The notes beneath the pieces are model-generated. The model saw nothing but the letters and a program-made list of their open reading frames with translations, made no database searches and had not been told where the DNA came from. Positions 1 through 10,768 of a stretch of 64,000 nt of DNA are shown here, in pieces. The stretch is from Pseudomonas baetica (GTDB taxonomy: Bacteria > Pseudomonadota > Gammaproteobacteria > Pseudomonadales > Pseudomonadaceae). The translations under genes were made by a program, and so were the position numbers. Numbering within the stretch: position 1 is the first letter of the stretch; the number at the start of each line of letters is the position of its first letter. The stretch lies in the NCBI RefSeq assembly GCF_002813455.1, contig NZ_PHHE01000001.1, positions 1,550,001-1,614,000 on the forward strand. The letters are read 5' to 3'.

Positions 1-2
1 CG

Positions 3-3000
3 TTGGAACAGGGCGGCGACGGGTTGCTCAACCAGATCGAGAAAAACAAGGAAGCCGACATCCACGATACGGCGAAGAACCTCGCTGAGTATGCCCAGCG
101 CAGCAGCATGATCACCTATATCTTGCTGTTGGGCGGTTCAACGTTGGCTTTGCTGTTGACCTGGCTGGTCAGCTATTCCATTCGTGTGCCGCTCAACCGC
201 GTCCGCGTGGCGGTTGATGAATTGGCGTCGGGCAAGCTGGACAGCCAGATCCCCCACACCGACCTGCGCAACGAAACCGGCGACTTGGCGCGGGCCATTG
301 CCACGCTGCAAGTGGAGGCTTGTCAACTTGAACGCCAGCGTTGGGTGAAAGGCCATGCCTCGCTCCTGCAAGTGGATCTGCAACAGGCAGAGACGCCACA
401 TCAGTTGGCCCAGGCTTTTTTCAGCCGCATCGCGCCCCGTTTGGGCATATGCCAAGGGGCGCTTTACGTGCTTTATGAGGGCGCTTCGCGCCTGCAATTA
501 GTCGGCGATTATGCGGTGGACAGTGAGCACCCGTTGCCCGCCGAGCTTGAACTCGGTGAGGGGTTGCTTGGCCAGTGCGCACTGGATCGCCAACCCCGTC
601 AGCTTGAGGATCTGCCCGAATCGTTCTGGCATGTGCGCGCGCAGTTGGGCGCAGCAGCCGCCAGCCATCTGATGGTGCAGCCGGTGCTGCGTGGCGAGCG
701 CCTGCTCGGGGTTGTGGAAATGGCTGGCTTTCACTCGCTGGAGGAGAAAGAGGCGTTGCTCTTGCAAGAAGTCCTGCCCAGGCTGGCCGGTGCGATGGCC
801 ATTATGGAACGCAGCGAGGCAGCCCAAGCGCTGCTGCAGGAAACACGGCGCCAGGCTGACGAAATGGGCGCGCAAACCTTGCTGCTGGAACACCAGGCCA
901 GAGAGCTGGAGGCCCAGCAGGCAGAACTGCGCGCCACCGAGGCCTGGTACCGCGGCATCATCGAGGCAGCACCGGACGGCATGTTGGTGCTGGGAGCCGA
1001 CGGCCGCATCCTGATGACCAACCCGCAAATGGACACCTTGTTTGGTTACGCCACCGGCGAGCTGATTGGCGCCAGCATCGAGCGTCTGGTACCGCAGGCT
1101 GCCCGCGAGCGGCATGTCAGGTTACGCGACGGCTTCATTGCCAGCGGCGGAACCCGGCAGATGGGCGGCGATCTGGACGATTTGAGCGGAGTACGCAAAG
1201 ACGGCAGCCTGTTCTCTGTGGAAATCGGCCTTTCCCATTTGCCCCGCCTCGAGGGGCGTGGCGTCTGCGTGTGTGCCTCGGTGCGCGACGTGAGTGAACG
1301 CCGGGCGATGGGAGCCAGGCTGCGAACTGCCAGCGATCGCCTGAACCTGGCACAAGAGGCCGGTGACATCGGGTTATTCGACGTCGATCTGGTCAGCGGC
1401 ACAAACTATTGGACTCCCCAGCTTGAAACACTGTTCGGACTTGAGTCTGGCGGCTTCGGTGGTTCGTTGGCGCACTGGAAGGCGCTGGTGCATCCCGAGG
1501 ATGTGGCGCGAGTCAGCAGCACGTTCGAGAACGCCGTTCAGAGTGGCGATGATCGCGTCGAGTTCGACTTCCGGATCGTGCGTAAAAACGATGGGCAGGT
1601 GCGCACGTTCCGCTCGCTGAATCGCTTCTCACGCACGCCTGACGGCAAGCCATTGCGCGCAACCGGCATCAACATCGACGTCACCGCACTGGCAGAGGCT
1701 AGGGCTGCAGCGGAAGAGGCCACGCTGGCCAAGAGCGAGTTCCTCGCCAACATGAGCCATGAGATCCGAACACCGATGAACGCCATCATCGGCATGAGCC
1801 ACTTGGCGCTGCGTACAGAACTGGATAAACGCCAGCGCAACTACATTGAAAAGGTGCACCGATCAGCGGAGAACCTGCTGGGAATCATCAACGACATCCT
1901 CGACTTCTCCAAGATCGAGGCCGGCAGGATGAGCCTCGAACACGTGCCTTTCCGCCTGGAGGACGTATTCGACAGCTTCACCTCGATGATTGGCCTGAAG
2001 ACCGAGGACAGGGGCCTGGAGTTGTTGCTCCAGATCCCGCCCGACTTGCCCACGGCACTGCTGGGCGATCCTCTGCGGTTGGGGCAAGTGCTGATCAACC
2101 TGGGCAACAACGCAGCCAAATTCACCGAGCACGGCGAGATCGTGGTCGGTGTGGAAGAAGTGGGGGCGCACACGGACAGTGTGCAACTGCATTTTTGGGT
2201 CCGCGACACAGGCATTGGCATGACCGTCGAGCAGTGTTCACGCCTGTTTCAGTCATTCAGCCAGGCGGACAGTTCGATCACCCGCAAATACGGTGGCACC
2301 GGGTTGGGGCTGTCTATCTCGAAGAAACTGGTGGAGCTGATGGCCGGCCGAATCTGGGTCGAAAGTGAACCGGGGATCGGCTCTACATTCCATTTCCAGG
2401 TGCAACTCGGCGTGCAGCAAAACGTTCTGCCGCGTCGCATGTTCAAAGCCGGCGAACTGCTTGGTATGCGGGTACTGGTCGTGGATGACAACACCAGTGC
2501 CCGTGAAATTCTCTCGGGCATGGCACGCAGCTTTGGCCTGGAAGTGGATGTCGCGCAGAGCGGTAGTCTGGCGCTGCGCATGTTGGCCGACGCCGAGCAC
2601 AAGGTATTGCCTTACGATCTGGTCTTGATGGACTGGCGGATGCCCGGCATGGATGGCATGGAGGCCGTGAGCAGAATGCATTCCGCCAGTCTGATGCGCA
2701 CACCATCGGTCATCATGGTGACCGCTTTTGGCCGCGAAGAAGCCCGCGAAGAAGCCGAACGCCAGGGCCTCCAGTTGCCGGTGATACTGACCAAACCCGT
2801 TACGCCGTCCTCGTTACTCGAAGCCATCGGTGTCGTGCTGGGCAGAGAGACGAACAGCGATACTCGGGCTGGCGAACGCTCCCTACAAAATGCCGATACC
2901 GTCGCCAGTCTCAAGGGAGCGCGGCTGCTTCTGGTCGAAGATAACGAACTGAATCAGGAATTGGCCAGCGAGCTGCTGGAAAGTGTCGGAATACGCTTGC

Positions 3001-3902
3001 GACTCGCCACGCACGGCCAAGAGGCCTTGGATATCCTCGGCGAGGATGGCGACTTCGATGGCGTGCTGATGGACTGCCAGATGCCAGTGATGGATGGCTA
3101 CACGGCCACCCGGCAAATTCGCCAGCAACCGCGCTTCAGCACTCTGCCAGTGATCGCCATGACCGCCAACGCTATGGACGGTGACCGCGAGCGTGCGCTC
3201 GAATGCGGCATGAACGACCATATCTCCAAGCCACTGAATGTCGAAACCATGTTCGCCACAATGGCAAAGTGGATCAAGCCACGAGCCGCTCAAGCACCGC
3301 TGAACGCAGTCTTTGCCGATGGCTTGCCAGATCGTCTTGAGGGCATTGATCTGGCGGCGGGTCTCGCCACCTGCATGGGGCGGCGGGATCTCTACTTACG
3401 TCTGCTCTGCAAGTTTCGCGATACTCAGACAGACTTTGCCGGGCAATTCCAGGCCGCACGAATCGATCCGGATCCTGGTGCCGCGGGACGGCTGGCGCAC
3501 AGTTTGCGCGGCACCGCCGGCAACATCGGCGCCAAGGCTGTGGCGCAGGCTTGCACGTTGTTAGAACAGGCCTGCCAGAACGGCGAGCCGGCTACGGTAG
3601 TGCAAGCGCTAGCGATGCAGGTCGAGCATTGCTTGCTCCCGACCCTGGCGGCTCTGGCCGACCTTAAAACAAACACACCGGCCTCCATGGATGGCTACCC
3701 GCTGGACGACTCGGCAATCAGGGAGCAACTGAGCAGGCTTATTGTTCTTTTGGACGAAGGTGATACGGCGGCTTCGGACGTGCTGGTGGCACTGCGCAAT
3801 ATGCCACTCGATCGAGCGTTGGCAGAACGGCTGGCACTCGCCGCGGCGCAGGTGGAACTGTTCGACTTTGATCGCGCCTTGCAGCTCATTCAGGATAAAT
3901 GA
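3..3902 (+). CDS. hybrid sensor histidine kinase/response regulator, 5' partial
   Basis: A membrane-bound hybrid kinase that passes phosphate from His to Asp to His. The frame is open at the window edge, so the N-terminus (probably a periplasmic sensor and first membrane helix) is missing. Visible order over 1299 residues: a membrane helix near 36-60, HAMP to about 110, a GAF-like domain about 125-265, a coiled coil, two PAS domains about 315-560, and HisKA with the [14 protein letters not shown]-box (His about 586). Then come a HATPase with the GTGLGLSI box, receiver 1 ([13 protein letters not shown], Asp about 877), receiver 2 ([13 protein letters not shown], Asp about 1024) and a C-terminal HPt with [13 protein letters not shown] (His about 1166). 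The architecture is BarA/GacS-like but with extra PAS and GAF input, so its signal cannot be named. The partner response regulator is not in the window. Confidence 0.93.
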   Translation: MEQGGDGLLNQIEKNKEADIHDTAKNLAEYAQRSSMITYILLLGGSTLALLLTWLVSYSIRVPLNRVRVAVDELASGKLDSQIPHTDLRNETGDLARAIATLQVEACQLERQRWVKGHASLLQVDLQQAETPHQLAQAFFSRIAPRLGICQGALYVLYEGASRLQLVGDYAVDSEHPLPAELELGEGLLGQCALDRQPRQLEDLPESFWHVRAQLGAAAASHLMVQPVLRGERLLGVVEMAGFHSLEEKEALLLQEVLPRLAGAMAIMERSEAAQALLQETRRQADEMGAQTLLLEHQARELEAQQAELRATEAWYRGIIEAAPDGMLVLGADGRILMTNPQMDTLFGYATGELIGASIERLVPQAARERHVRLRDGFIASGGTRQMGGDLDDLSGVRKDGSLFSVEIGLSHLPRLEGRGVCVCASVRDVSERRAMGARLRTASDRLNLAQEAGDIGLFDVDLVSGTNYWTPQLETLFGLESGGFGGSLAHWKALVHPEDVARVSSTFENAVQSGDDRVEFDFRIVRKNDGQVRTFRSLNRFSRTPDGKPLRATGINIDVTALAEARAAAEEATLAKSEFLANMSHEIRTPMNAIIGMSHLALRTELDKRQRNYIEKVHRSAENLLGIINDILDFSKIEAGRMSLEHVPFRLEDVFDSFTSMIGLKTEDRGLELLLQIPPDLPTALLGDPLRLGQVLINLGNNAAKFTEHGEIVVGVEEVGAHTDSVQLHFWVRDTGIGMTVEQCSRLFQSFSQADSSITRKYGGTGLGLSISKKLVELMAGRIWVESEPGIGSTFHFQVQLGVQQNVLPRRMFKAGELLGMRVLVVDDNTSAREILSGMARSFGLEVDVAQSGSLALRMLADAEHKVLPYDLVLMDWRMPGMDGMEAVSRMHSASLMRTPSVIMVTAFGREEAREEAERQGLQLPVILTKPVTPSSLLEAIGVVLGRETNSDTRAGERSLQNADTVASLKGARLLLVEDNELNQELASELLESVGIRLRLATHGQEALDILGEDGDFDGVLMDCQMPVMDGYTATRQIRQQPRFSTLPVIAMTANAMDGDRERALECGMNDHISKPLNVETMFATMAKWIKPRAAQAPLNAVFADGLPDRLEGIDLAAGLATCMGRRDLYLRLLCKFRDTQTDFAGQFQAARIDPDPGAAGRLAHSLRGTAGNIGAKAVAQACTLLEQACQNGEPATVVQALAMQVEHCLLPTLAALADLKTNTPASMDGYPLDDSAIREQLSRLIVLLDEGDTAASDVLVALRNMPLDRALAERLALAAAQVELFDFDRALQLIQDK

Positions 3903-3974
3903 GTTGGGTAGCAGGTAGCCGCTAACCATTAACTGCAGTTGACCGATACTGGCCGATTTTTGCCTGTCACCAAC

Positions 3975-4005
3975 GGCAGCAACCGACCGATTCTGTTGAA
4001 AAAGT
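3975..4005 (+). repeat. left terminal inverted repeat of the IS1182 element
   Basis: 31 bp containing ccgattctgttgaaaaagt and pairing with 5581-5611. Its inner 23 bases are identical to the left end of the 187-bp element at 8700. Confidence 0.8.
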
Positions 4006-4058
4006 CGGATTTTCAAATGGCCTGAACTCAGGCACGACCACCACCGGAGAACCTACTC

Positions 4059-4077
4059 ACCACATTGAGTGGTTTTT
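4059..4077 (+). terminator. hairpin with T-run downstream of the kinase, inside the IS1182 end
   Basis: The stem accac/gtggt with an attga loop is followed by five T on the plus strand. It lies between the left inverted repeat and the end of the transposase. It could stop transcripts arriving from the kinase gene and shield the element from read-through. The stem is short, so confidence is modest. Confidence 0.4.
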
Positions 4078-4147
4078 CGGCCCTTCGGTGACCTTTGCTG
4101 CTCTGTTATTGGGTTAATTTGAGGTTTTTTGCTTGGTGCAGGCGCAC

Positions 4148-5521
4148 CTATCCCGTGACTGGTGGCCCTTGAGATGAAAATTTGGCCAGCCGTCGCAGGT
4201 TCTGCACCGCAGCGGCCAGCGTGAATTCATCCGTCGCGCCACTCATGCCACGTAGCCGCAGGCGATCCAATTTCAGGATGCGCTTGAGGTGGGCAAACAA
4301 CATTTCGACCTTTTTACGTTCGTGGCGAGAGCGCTGATATGCCGGCGTTGCTGCAATGCGCCGAGCCACATCGCGAGCGGCTTCATGGACGCTGCGAGCG
4401 ATCTTGCGGAACGCAGTGTTCGGGCAGCACTTGGCTTTCATCGGACACGTAGCGCAATCGGTCTGCCGGGATCGGAAGATGATGGTGTTGGCTTTGGTGA
4501 CGTGTGAACGCTCGTTTTTGAAGGCTCGCCATTCGCTGCGCAATGGGTTGCCGGCTGGGCAGCGGTATTCCTCGGCCTCTTCATTCCAGTGGAAATCGTT
4601 ACTCGAAAAGCTGTCGTTCTTGCGCTCAGTTTTGTCCCACACCGGCACATGCGGCTCGATGTCTTTTTCCTCCACCATCCAGGCCAGCATCGGCGCGGTA
4701 CCGTAAGCGGTGTCGCCAATGAGGCGTTCCGGCTTGATGTCGAACAGCGCTTCGACCCGTTCGATCATCGTCTTGGTGCTCTCGACTTCTGCGGTTCGAT
4801 GAGCCGGTGTGGGTTCCACATCCATGATCACGCCGTGCTCGGTATCGATCAGATAATTCGTGGAGTAAGCGTAGAAAGCTGGGCCGCCTGGAGCAGCGGT
4901 CCAACGGGCCTGAGGATCCGTCAGCGACAGGCGCTTCGGTAGCGTTTCGGCCAGAGCCTCTTCATCGAGCGCCTCAAGATACTCACGCACGGCGCGAGTG
5001 GTCAGGGATGGATCGCTCCAGTTGACCTGTTCATCTCCCGGTACGCCGCGCTGCCGACTCGCATCCGCCTTGATGATGCTGGCGTCCACGGCAAAGCCTT
5101 CACCTTTGACCAAGCCTGCGTCCATGCAACGACGCAGCACTTCATTGAACAACCAGCGAAACAGATCACTGTCCCGAAAACGGCCGTGTCGATTTTTGGA
5201 AAAGGTCGAGTGGTTGGGCACTTCATCTTCAAGGCTCAACCGGCAGAACCAGCGATACGCCAGGTTCAAATGGGCCTCTTCGCACAACCGTCGTTCGGAG
5301 CGGATGCCATAGCAGTAGCCGACGATCAGCATGCGGATCATCAGTTCAGGATCAATCGACGGACGTCCAATCGGGCTATAGAAATCGGCGAGGTAATGGC
5401 GCAGGTCACTCAGATCGAGACACTGATCAATGCTGCGCAGAAGATGATTGGCTGGGATGTGATCTTCAAGGTTGAACGAGTAAAACAGCCGCTCCTGCCC
5501 ACTCGATAACTGTCCCATCAT
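4148..5521 (-). CDS. IS1182 family transposase
   Basis: A DDE transposase of 457 residues that appears full length. The N-terminal part has the IS1182/DUF772 signature (GRPSIDPELMIRMLIVGY, then NHSTFSKNRHGRFRD). Catalytic acidic residues are visible in GFAVDASIIKADASR and LIGDTAYGTAPML, and the C-terminal block has a Cys cluster (CATCPMKAKCCP) before HERKKVEMLFAHLKRI. The start was set at the ATG-ATG pair because a GGGGGA stretch lies about nine bases upstream; the open frame runs eight codons further to a TTG. It is the only gene of its element. Confidence 0.9.
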   Translation of the reverse strand: MMGQLSSGQERLFYSFNLEDHIPANHLLRSIDQCLDLSDLRHYLADFYSPIGRPSIDPELMIRMLIVGYCYGIRSERRLCEEAHLNLAYRWFCRLSLEDEVPNHSTFSKNRHGRFRDSDLFRWLFNEVLRRCMDAGLVKGEGFAVDASIIKADASRQRGVPGDEQVNWSDPSLTTRAVREYLEALDEEALAETLPKRLSLTDPQARWTAAPGGPAFYAYSTNYLIDTEHGVIMDVEPTPAHRTAEVESTKTMIERVEALFDIKPERLIGDTAYGTAPMLAWMVEEKDIEPHVPVWDKTERKNDSFSSNDFHWNEEAEEYRCPAGNPLRSEWRAFKNERSHVTKANTIIFRSRQTDCATCPMKAKCCPNTAFRKIARSVHEAARDVARRIAATPAYQRSRHERKKVEMLFAHLKRILKLDRLRLRGMSGATDEFTLAAAVQNLRRLAKFSSQGPPVTG

Positions 5522-5580
5522 GCTCTGTGATCCCCCGCCGGCCAATGAAGCAATTTTGCCGCAGGTCAGACAGGGGAGCT

Positions 5581-5611
5581 ACTTTTTCAACAGAATCGGC
5601 CGATTGCTGCC
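5581..5611 (-). repeat. right terminal inverted repeat of the IS1182 element
   Basis: 31 bp beginning actttttcaacagaatcgg, the reverse complement of 3975-4005 with two mismatches. Confidence 0.8.
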
Positions 5612-6009
5612 TGTCATGACTGACCGAAATCGACTACTCACGGCAGACAGCCGGGCCACTGGTCTCAAGTGTCATCTTGTTGAGCAGCCCAGTGCTTCAT
5701 CTCTTCTGCAATGAAGTGATTCACCAGGTCGCTGTACATTTTCTCGATTGCATCCGGATTCAGGCCCTCCGCCTCTGCCCACTCGCGTCGAGTTAATAGC
5801 ATGGCTTTGAACCGCTCTGGCGCACGAACTGAAGTCGCCGAGGTCTTGAACTTCGAGGCTGCGAGTACGTAGTGAAAGCGCTTGCCCAGCAGTTGAATGA
5901 CAACCTGATCAAGGGCATCGATCTCGCGCCGGATTTCCTCCATGCTGTAGTGGTCTAATGAAACCGGACACCCATTTAGGCGAGAATGCTCGCCAGATCG
6001 AGGTGTCAG

Positions 6010-7172
<1,163 letters not shown>

Positions 7173-7314
7173 CCACTACAATGCCTGAACACGCTTCTGG
7201 CTGCAAATGATTGATGACTTCCATGTAGGGGGACTCCGTTTGTTGAAAAATCTTGAGAGTGTCAGATTTTTTGTGTGCGGGCCGGTAATGGCCTGCCGTC
7301 AGGCAGGCCGGGTT

Positions 7315-8562
7315 TTACCAGGTCGGCCTGATAAATCGATCTCCGTACAGAATCGCAAATTGGTTCATCGCACTCTTCCAGTCATGAGCCGCCGAGCCCC
7401 AGTTTGCCGTGATGTTACGCAGCCCAAGCCAGATCAGCTTGGTCGCTGCGTCATCCGTCGGGAAGTGGCCCCGGGTCTTGATGATCTTGCGTAGCTGAGC
7501 GTTGATGCTTTCGATAGCGTTGGTCGTATAGATCACTTTTCGAATGGCAGGCGGGAAGACAAAAAATGGAATCACTCGATCCCAGGCTCGTCTCCAGGCC
7601 GCCACCACCGTTGGGTATTGCTTACCCCAAGGGCCATTTTCAAAGGCATCCAGTGCTTCCTCAGCCGCTTCTGCGTTGATGGCTTGATAGATCGGTTTTA
7701 GCGCCTTGGCCAGCTCACGGCGCTTGTCCCACGCCGCGTAATCGAGGCTGTTGCGGATCAAGTGGACGATGCATGTTTGCAGCGTTGTTGCCGGAAATAC
7801 TGCGCTTAGCGCCTCTGGCATGCCTTTGAGACCGTCAGTCACGGCGATCAGCACGTCCTCTACGCCGCGGGTCTTGAGGTCGTTGAAGACCTTCATCCAG
7901 AACTTCGCACCCTCGGTGTTTTCGATCCAGATACCAAGAATATCGCGCGTTCCATCGGGTAAAACACCCAGCGCCAAGTAAATCGCCTTGTTGCGGACAA
8001 GGCCTTCTTCTCGGATCTTGACCCGCAGCGCATCGAAGAAAATGACTGGGTACATCGGCTCAAGCGGTCGCTGTTGCCACGCACCAATTTCCTCCATCAC
8101 CTCGTGCGTGACTGAGCTGATGAAGTCATGGGAAACGTCCGTCCCGTATTGCTCAGAGAGGAAAGCGCGGATTTCTCGAACGGTCATGCCTCGGGCATAC
8201 ATGGCGATGATCTTGTCATCAAAACCGGTGTAACGCCGCTCATGCTTGGGGATCAGAATGGGGGCAAAACTGCCATCCCGATCACGGGGAATCTCCAGCC
8301 GCAGCGGGCCATCCCCCGTCAAAATCGTCTTGCCCGTTTTGCCATTGCGCTGGTTGGTTTCATCCTCTGGGCGCTGCGCGCCCGGCGGATACCCCAGGTG
8401 GTGACCGAGCTCGGCACTCAATGCTCGCTCAATCAAGGCCTTCTTGAAGGCCGCAGAAGCGTCTTCAATAGCCTCTGCGGTAATCAGCCCCTCACCGAAC
8501 TCTTCGAGCAGCTCCTTGGGGATTTTTGGTAGGTCACGCAGGGGTTTCTTTTTGGTTGGCAT
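7315..8562 (-). CDS. IS256 family (Mutator-type) transposase, copy 1
   Basis: A 415-residue transposase, identical in translation to the copy at 53501-54748. The N-terminal region has the Mutator-type segment RALSAELGHHLGYPPGAQRP. The central catalytic segments include VIFFDALRVKIREEG, VLIAVTDGLKGMPEAL and TCIVHLIRNSLDYA. The C-terminal YTTNAIESINAQLRKIIKTR is the family signature. The start ATG follows AAGAGGTG by a normal spacing. It is full length and apparently functional. Confidence 0.95.
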   Translation of the reverse strand: MPTKKKPLRDLPKIPKELLEEFGEGLITAEAIEDASAAFKKALIERALSAELGHHLGYPPGAQRPEDETNQRNGKTGKTILTGDGPLRLEIPRDRDGSFAPILIPKHERRYTGFDDKIIAMYARGMTVREIRAFLSEQYGTDVSHDFISSVTHEVMEEIGAWQQRPLEPMYPVIFFDALRVKIREEGLVRNKAIYLALGVLPDGTRDILGIWIENTEGAKFWMKVFNDLKTRGVEDVLIAVTDGLKGMPEALSAVFPATTLQTCIVHLIRNSLDYAAWDKRRELAKALKPIYQAINAEAAEEALDAFENGPWGKQYPTVVAAWRRAWDRVIPFFVFPPAIRKVIYTTNAIESINAQLRKIIKTRGHFPTDDAATKLIWLGLRNITANWGSAAHDWKSAMNQFAILYGDRFIRPTW

Positions 8563-8671
8563 ACATGCACCTCTTACTCATGTTATGCCCGAACACAAAA
8601 TTTCTGACACCCCCGGCATACATGCACCTCTTACTCATGTTATGCCCGAACACAAAATTTCTGACACCCCC
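8558..8671. repeat. 57-bp tandem duplication of the IS256 right end
   Basis: Two identical 57-bp units, 8558-8614 and 8615-8671. Each runs from the transposase start-codon region (ggcatacatgcacc) through the terminal inverted repeat to ccccc. The second IS256 copy has the unit only once. Confidence 0.95.
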
Positions 8672-8699
8672 AAAATCTTGGGACTTCACCGTCCTTTTC

Positions 8700-8886
8700 C
8701 GACCGATTCTGTTGAAAAAGTCCACCTTGGTTTCCATGGCAGAAAAGTACGCGTCTGAGATTGAAATCCTCACTTTTGGCTGAGGCTTCCGGGCTCAGAT
8801 TTCACGTAGCAACGTGCAAAAGTTGCATTTTCCCCGGTCAATATCCGGGCAGTTGAGAGGAGCGACTTTTTCAACACAATCGACCG
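8700..8886. mobile_element. 187-bp MITE-like element with IS1182-type ends
   Basis: Inverted repeats at 8700-8722 and 8864-8886 match at 20 of 23 positions. The left one is identical over 23 bases to the inner part of the IS1182 left end at 3983-4005. No convincing coding frame lies between them. It could be a non-autonomous derivative mobilised by an IS1182-type transposase, or a deletion remnant of one. No target duplication was defined. Confidence 0.5.
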
Positions 8887-8991
8887 ATAGCAGTCCTTCA
8901 TGAATAGCTGCTCAATATGGGCCGAAACTGACCCACCCTTGATTTCGCACCTGTTCAACCCTTTCCAGCCCCACTCAATCTCTTTATGGCG

Positions 8992-10098
8992 TCATCCCGC
9001 AATGATGTTAAACGCGGTAGCTGCCAACACTTCCCCATTAACCATCACTCTCACCCCATGCCCCCCAACAAAATGCTTACGCGTCGTAAAATCCTTAATC
9101 ACTTGGCGCCGTCCCACCACCACACTCCCAAACCCCGCCAACACCACCGTCTTCAACTTGAAAACCTTCCCCGAAACCCCGCCATTCGCCTTAACATAGT
9201 CAATCGCATAATCAATCACCAACCTCTGCTCCTCAGCCACCGTCGACTTCACCACAAACGACAACGTAATCGCTTCCCCCAGTCTCACCACCGCCGGCTC
9301 AACCTTCACATCCAGCAACTCAACCTCAGGCTTCCCGCCAGCGCCAATCACCGTCAGCGCCCGCAAATCCCCCTGTTTGATCAAACTGCGCAGCGCATGC
9401 TTCGCAATCCAGGCGGTGTGTTTGTTCTCCAGCGACCAACCTTCAATCGTGTCGAGCACCCATTCCGGATGCACCTTCGTCACGTCATTCAAATGATTCG
9501 CCACGGACTTGCGCACGTACAAGCTCTCATCCGCCTTTAATCGATCCAGTATCCCGGCGGCCAATTGCGGATCAGCCTGTATCGGTTCCAACCTAAAGGA
9601 CCACGGCAGGCGAGGGCGGCTGCCTTCGCTGACGAGGCGGCGGACGTGGTGGTTTTCGTCTTGGGTCCAGTCGTGCATTTGTTCCAGAGAGCGTTCCAGG
9701 TCGCTGCGCAGGAAGTGGCGGATGGCGAATTCGGAGGAGCCGAAGGTGGTGAAGTATTTCAGGGCGTCCATGGAGGTATCGAAGGCGTGCGCGCCGTAGC
9801 TGGCGACGTAGTGCGGCAGGCACATGCTGACGAATCCGCTGTTCAGGCGTGGGGCGAGTTCGCGCAGGACTTCGAGGGAATCTTCGTAGTCCAGCGGCAG
9901 CACGGCGTGCAGGCTTTCGCTGACGCGGGCCATCCGCTGCATCACCGACAACTCAGCCAGTCCATCATTGGCATGCTTCAAAAACGCCTTGGCCTTAAAC
10001 GCCGGATACACGGCGCTCATTTCTGTGGCGATGTGTTGCAAACGCTCAGCGTTAAAGATCTCTTTCAGTGCCGGTGCCGCGGTTTCAGGTGCGCTCAT
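8992..10098 (-). CDS. DNA alkylation repair protein (AlkC/AlkD HEAT-repeat family) with C-terminal Ig-like domain
   Basis: 368 residues. Residues about 1-250 are helical HEAT-like repeats of the AlkD/AlkC DNA glycosylase superfamily, which removes alkylated purines without base flipping. Segments supporting this are ALKYFTTFGSSEFAIRHFL, DENHHVRRLVSEGSRPRLPW and DESLYVRKSVANHLNDV. From about 265 the sequence becomes beta-rich (VELLDVKVEPAVVRLGEAI ... VMVNGEVLAATAFNIIAG), resembling the Ig-like tail found on some AlkC proteins. The gene starts two bases after the stop of the GST gene on the same strand, so the two are probably co-transcribed. No adaptive-response regulator (Ada) is nearby. Confidence 0.85.
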   Translation of the reverse strand: MSAPETAAPALKEIFNAERLQHIATEMSAVYPAFKAKAFLKHANDGLAELSVMQRMARVSESLHAVLPLDYEDSLEVLRELAPRLNSGFVSMCLPHYVASYGAHAFDTSMDALKYFTTFGSSEFAIRHFLRSDLERSLEQMHDWTQDENHHVRRLVSEGSRPRLPWSFRLEPIQADPQLAAGILDRLKADESLYVRKSVANHLNDVTKVHPEWVLDTIEGWSLENKHTAWIAKHALRSLIKQGDLRALTVIGAGGKPEVELLDVKVEPAVVRLGEAITLSFVVKSTVAEEQRLVIDYAIDYVKANGGVSGKVFKLKTVVLAGFGSVVVGRRQVIKDFTTRKHFVGGHGVRVMVNGEVLAATAFNIIAG

Positions 10099-10100
10099 GG

Positions 10101-10706
10101 TCAGGTCATCGGCGTGCTGACGAACGCTTCAAGCGTTTCAGCGTAGGCGGTGTAGCGGGCGATGTGCGGATAGCGCGCCACATCGATCTGGTCGGGGACG
10201 ACGAGGTCGGTGAAGCTCCAGGCGACGGCGAGGCTGATGCCGGCCTGGCTCAGGGTGCCGTCGGTGGGCAAACCGGTTTTTTCGAGTTCGTGTTCAAGCG
10301 CAGTAAACGCAGCGGCGAGTTGGCCTTCGACACGTTCGACCCACGGTTGGTATTGATTGTCGGCCGGGCGCAGGTTGCGTTCGTAATAGAGTTGCACGGC
10401 TTTTTCGCAGGCGGCGAGGCTGAGGCCGATCAGGCGCAGGGCGTGGGCGCGTTGGCTCAGGTCTTTCGGCAGCAGGCTGTTGCCGGCGACGGTTTCGAGG
10501 TAGTCGAGGATGAGGGTCGAGTCCATGAGGACGACGCCGTCGTCGAGGATCAGCGTGGGCGCTTTGACCACCGGGTTGATCTGCTGGAATTGCTCGAAGT
10601 GGCGGAACACCGAGACGGGCTCGTGTTCGAGGTCGATACCGAGGCGTTTGGCGGAGATCGCCACGCGGCGCACGTAAGGGGAGTCCAGCATGCCGATCAG
10701 TTTCAT
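10101..10706 (-). CDS. glutathione S-transferase family protein
   Basis: 201 residues from MKLIGMLDSPYVRRVAI, with AAGGA eight bases upstream; a TTG five codons earlier is in frame but less likely. The N-terminal thioredoxin fold includes the cis-proline segment VVKAPTLILDDG followed by LMDSTLILDYLE. The helical C-terminal half has GTLSQAGISLAVAWSF in place of the usual N-capping box. It is a cytosolic detoxification or redox enzyme of unknown substrate. It precedes the AlkC-like gene in a tight two-gene unit, which suggests a shared role in electrophile stress, but this is inferred from position only. Confidence 0.85.
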   Translation of the reverse strand: MKLIGMLDSPYVRRVAISAKRLGIDLEHEPVSVFRHFEQFQQINPVVKAPTLILDDGVVLMDSTLILDYLETVAGNSLLPKDLSQRAHALRLIGLSLAACEKAVQLYYERNLRPADNQYQPWVERVEGQLAAAFTALEHELEKTGLPTDGTLSQAGISLAVAWSFTDLVVPDQIDVARYPHIARYTAYAETLEAFVSTPMT

Positions 10707-10768
10707 GACGCGTTCCTTCAAGTCAAACCGGTGGGGTAGGCATAACCTAGCGGAGGTTGGCGGAAATG

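Larger units (their letters stand above)
3975..5611 (-). mobile_element. IS1182-family insertion sequence
   Basis: About 1.64 kb between near-perfect 31-bp inverted repeats at 3975-4005 and 5581-5611 (29 of 31 match), enclosing one minus-strand transposase. Both ends carry the core ccgattctgttgaaaaagt. The exact outer edge is uncertain, because IS1182-type ends in pseudomonads can extend further and I could not define a clean target duplication. Confidence 0.8.
7255..8671 (-). mobile_element. IS256-family insertion sequence, copy 1, with duplicated right end
   Basis: 1417 bp from gagagtgtcag to ctgacaccccc, flanked by the 8-bp direct repeat aaaatctt (7247-7254 and 8672-8679). It is the same element as the one at 53441-54800, except that its last 57 bp occur twice in tandem (8558-8614 and 8615-8671). 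The target duplication abuts the outer repeat. Confidence 0.93.

Noticed and set aside
3961..5616. Direct repeat tgcctgtca at 3961-3969 and 5608-5616 as the IS1182 target duplication
   Set aside because: The right copy overlaps the terminal repeat by four bases, and similar sequence belongs to pseudomonad IS1182 ends, so it cannot be taken as a target duplication.
8558..8671. 57-bp tandem repeat as a CRISPR-like array or satellite
   Set aside because: There are only two units with no spacer, and the unit is the IS256 terminus.
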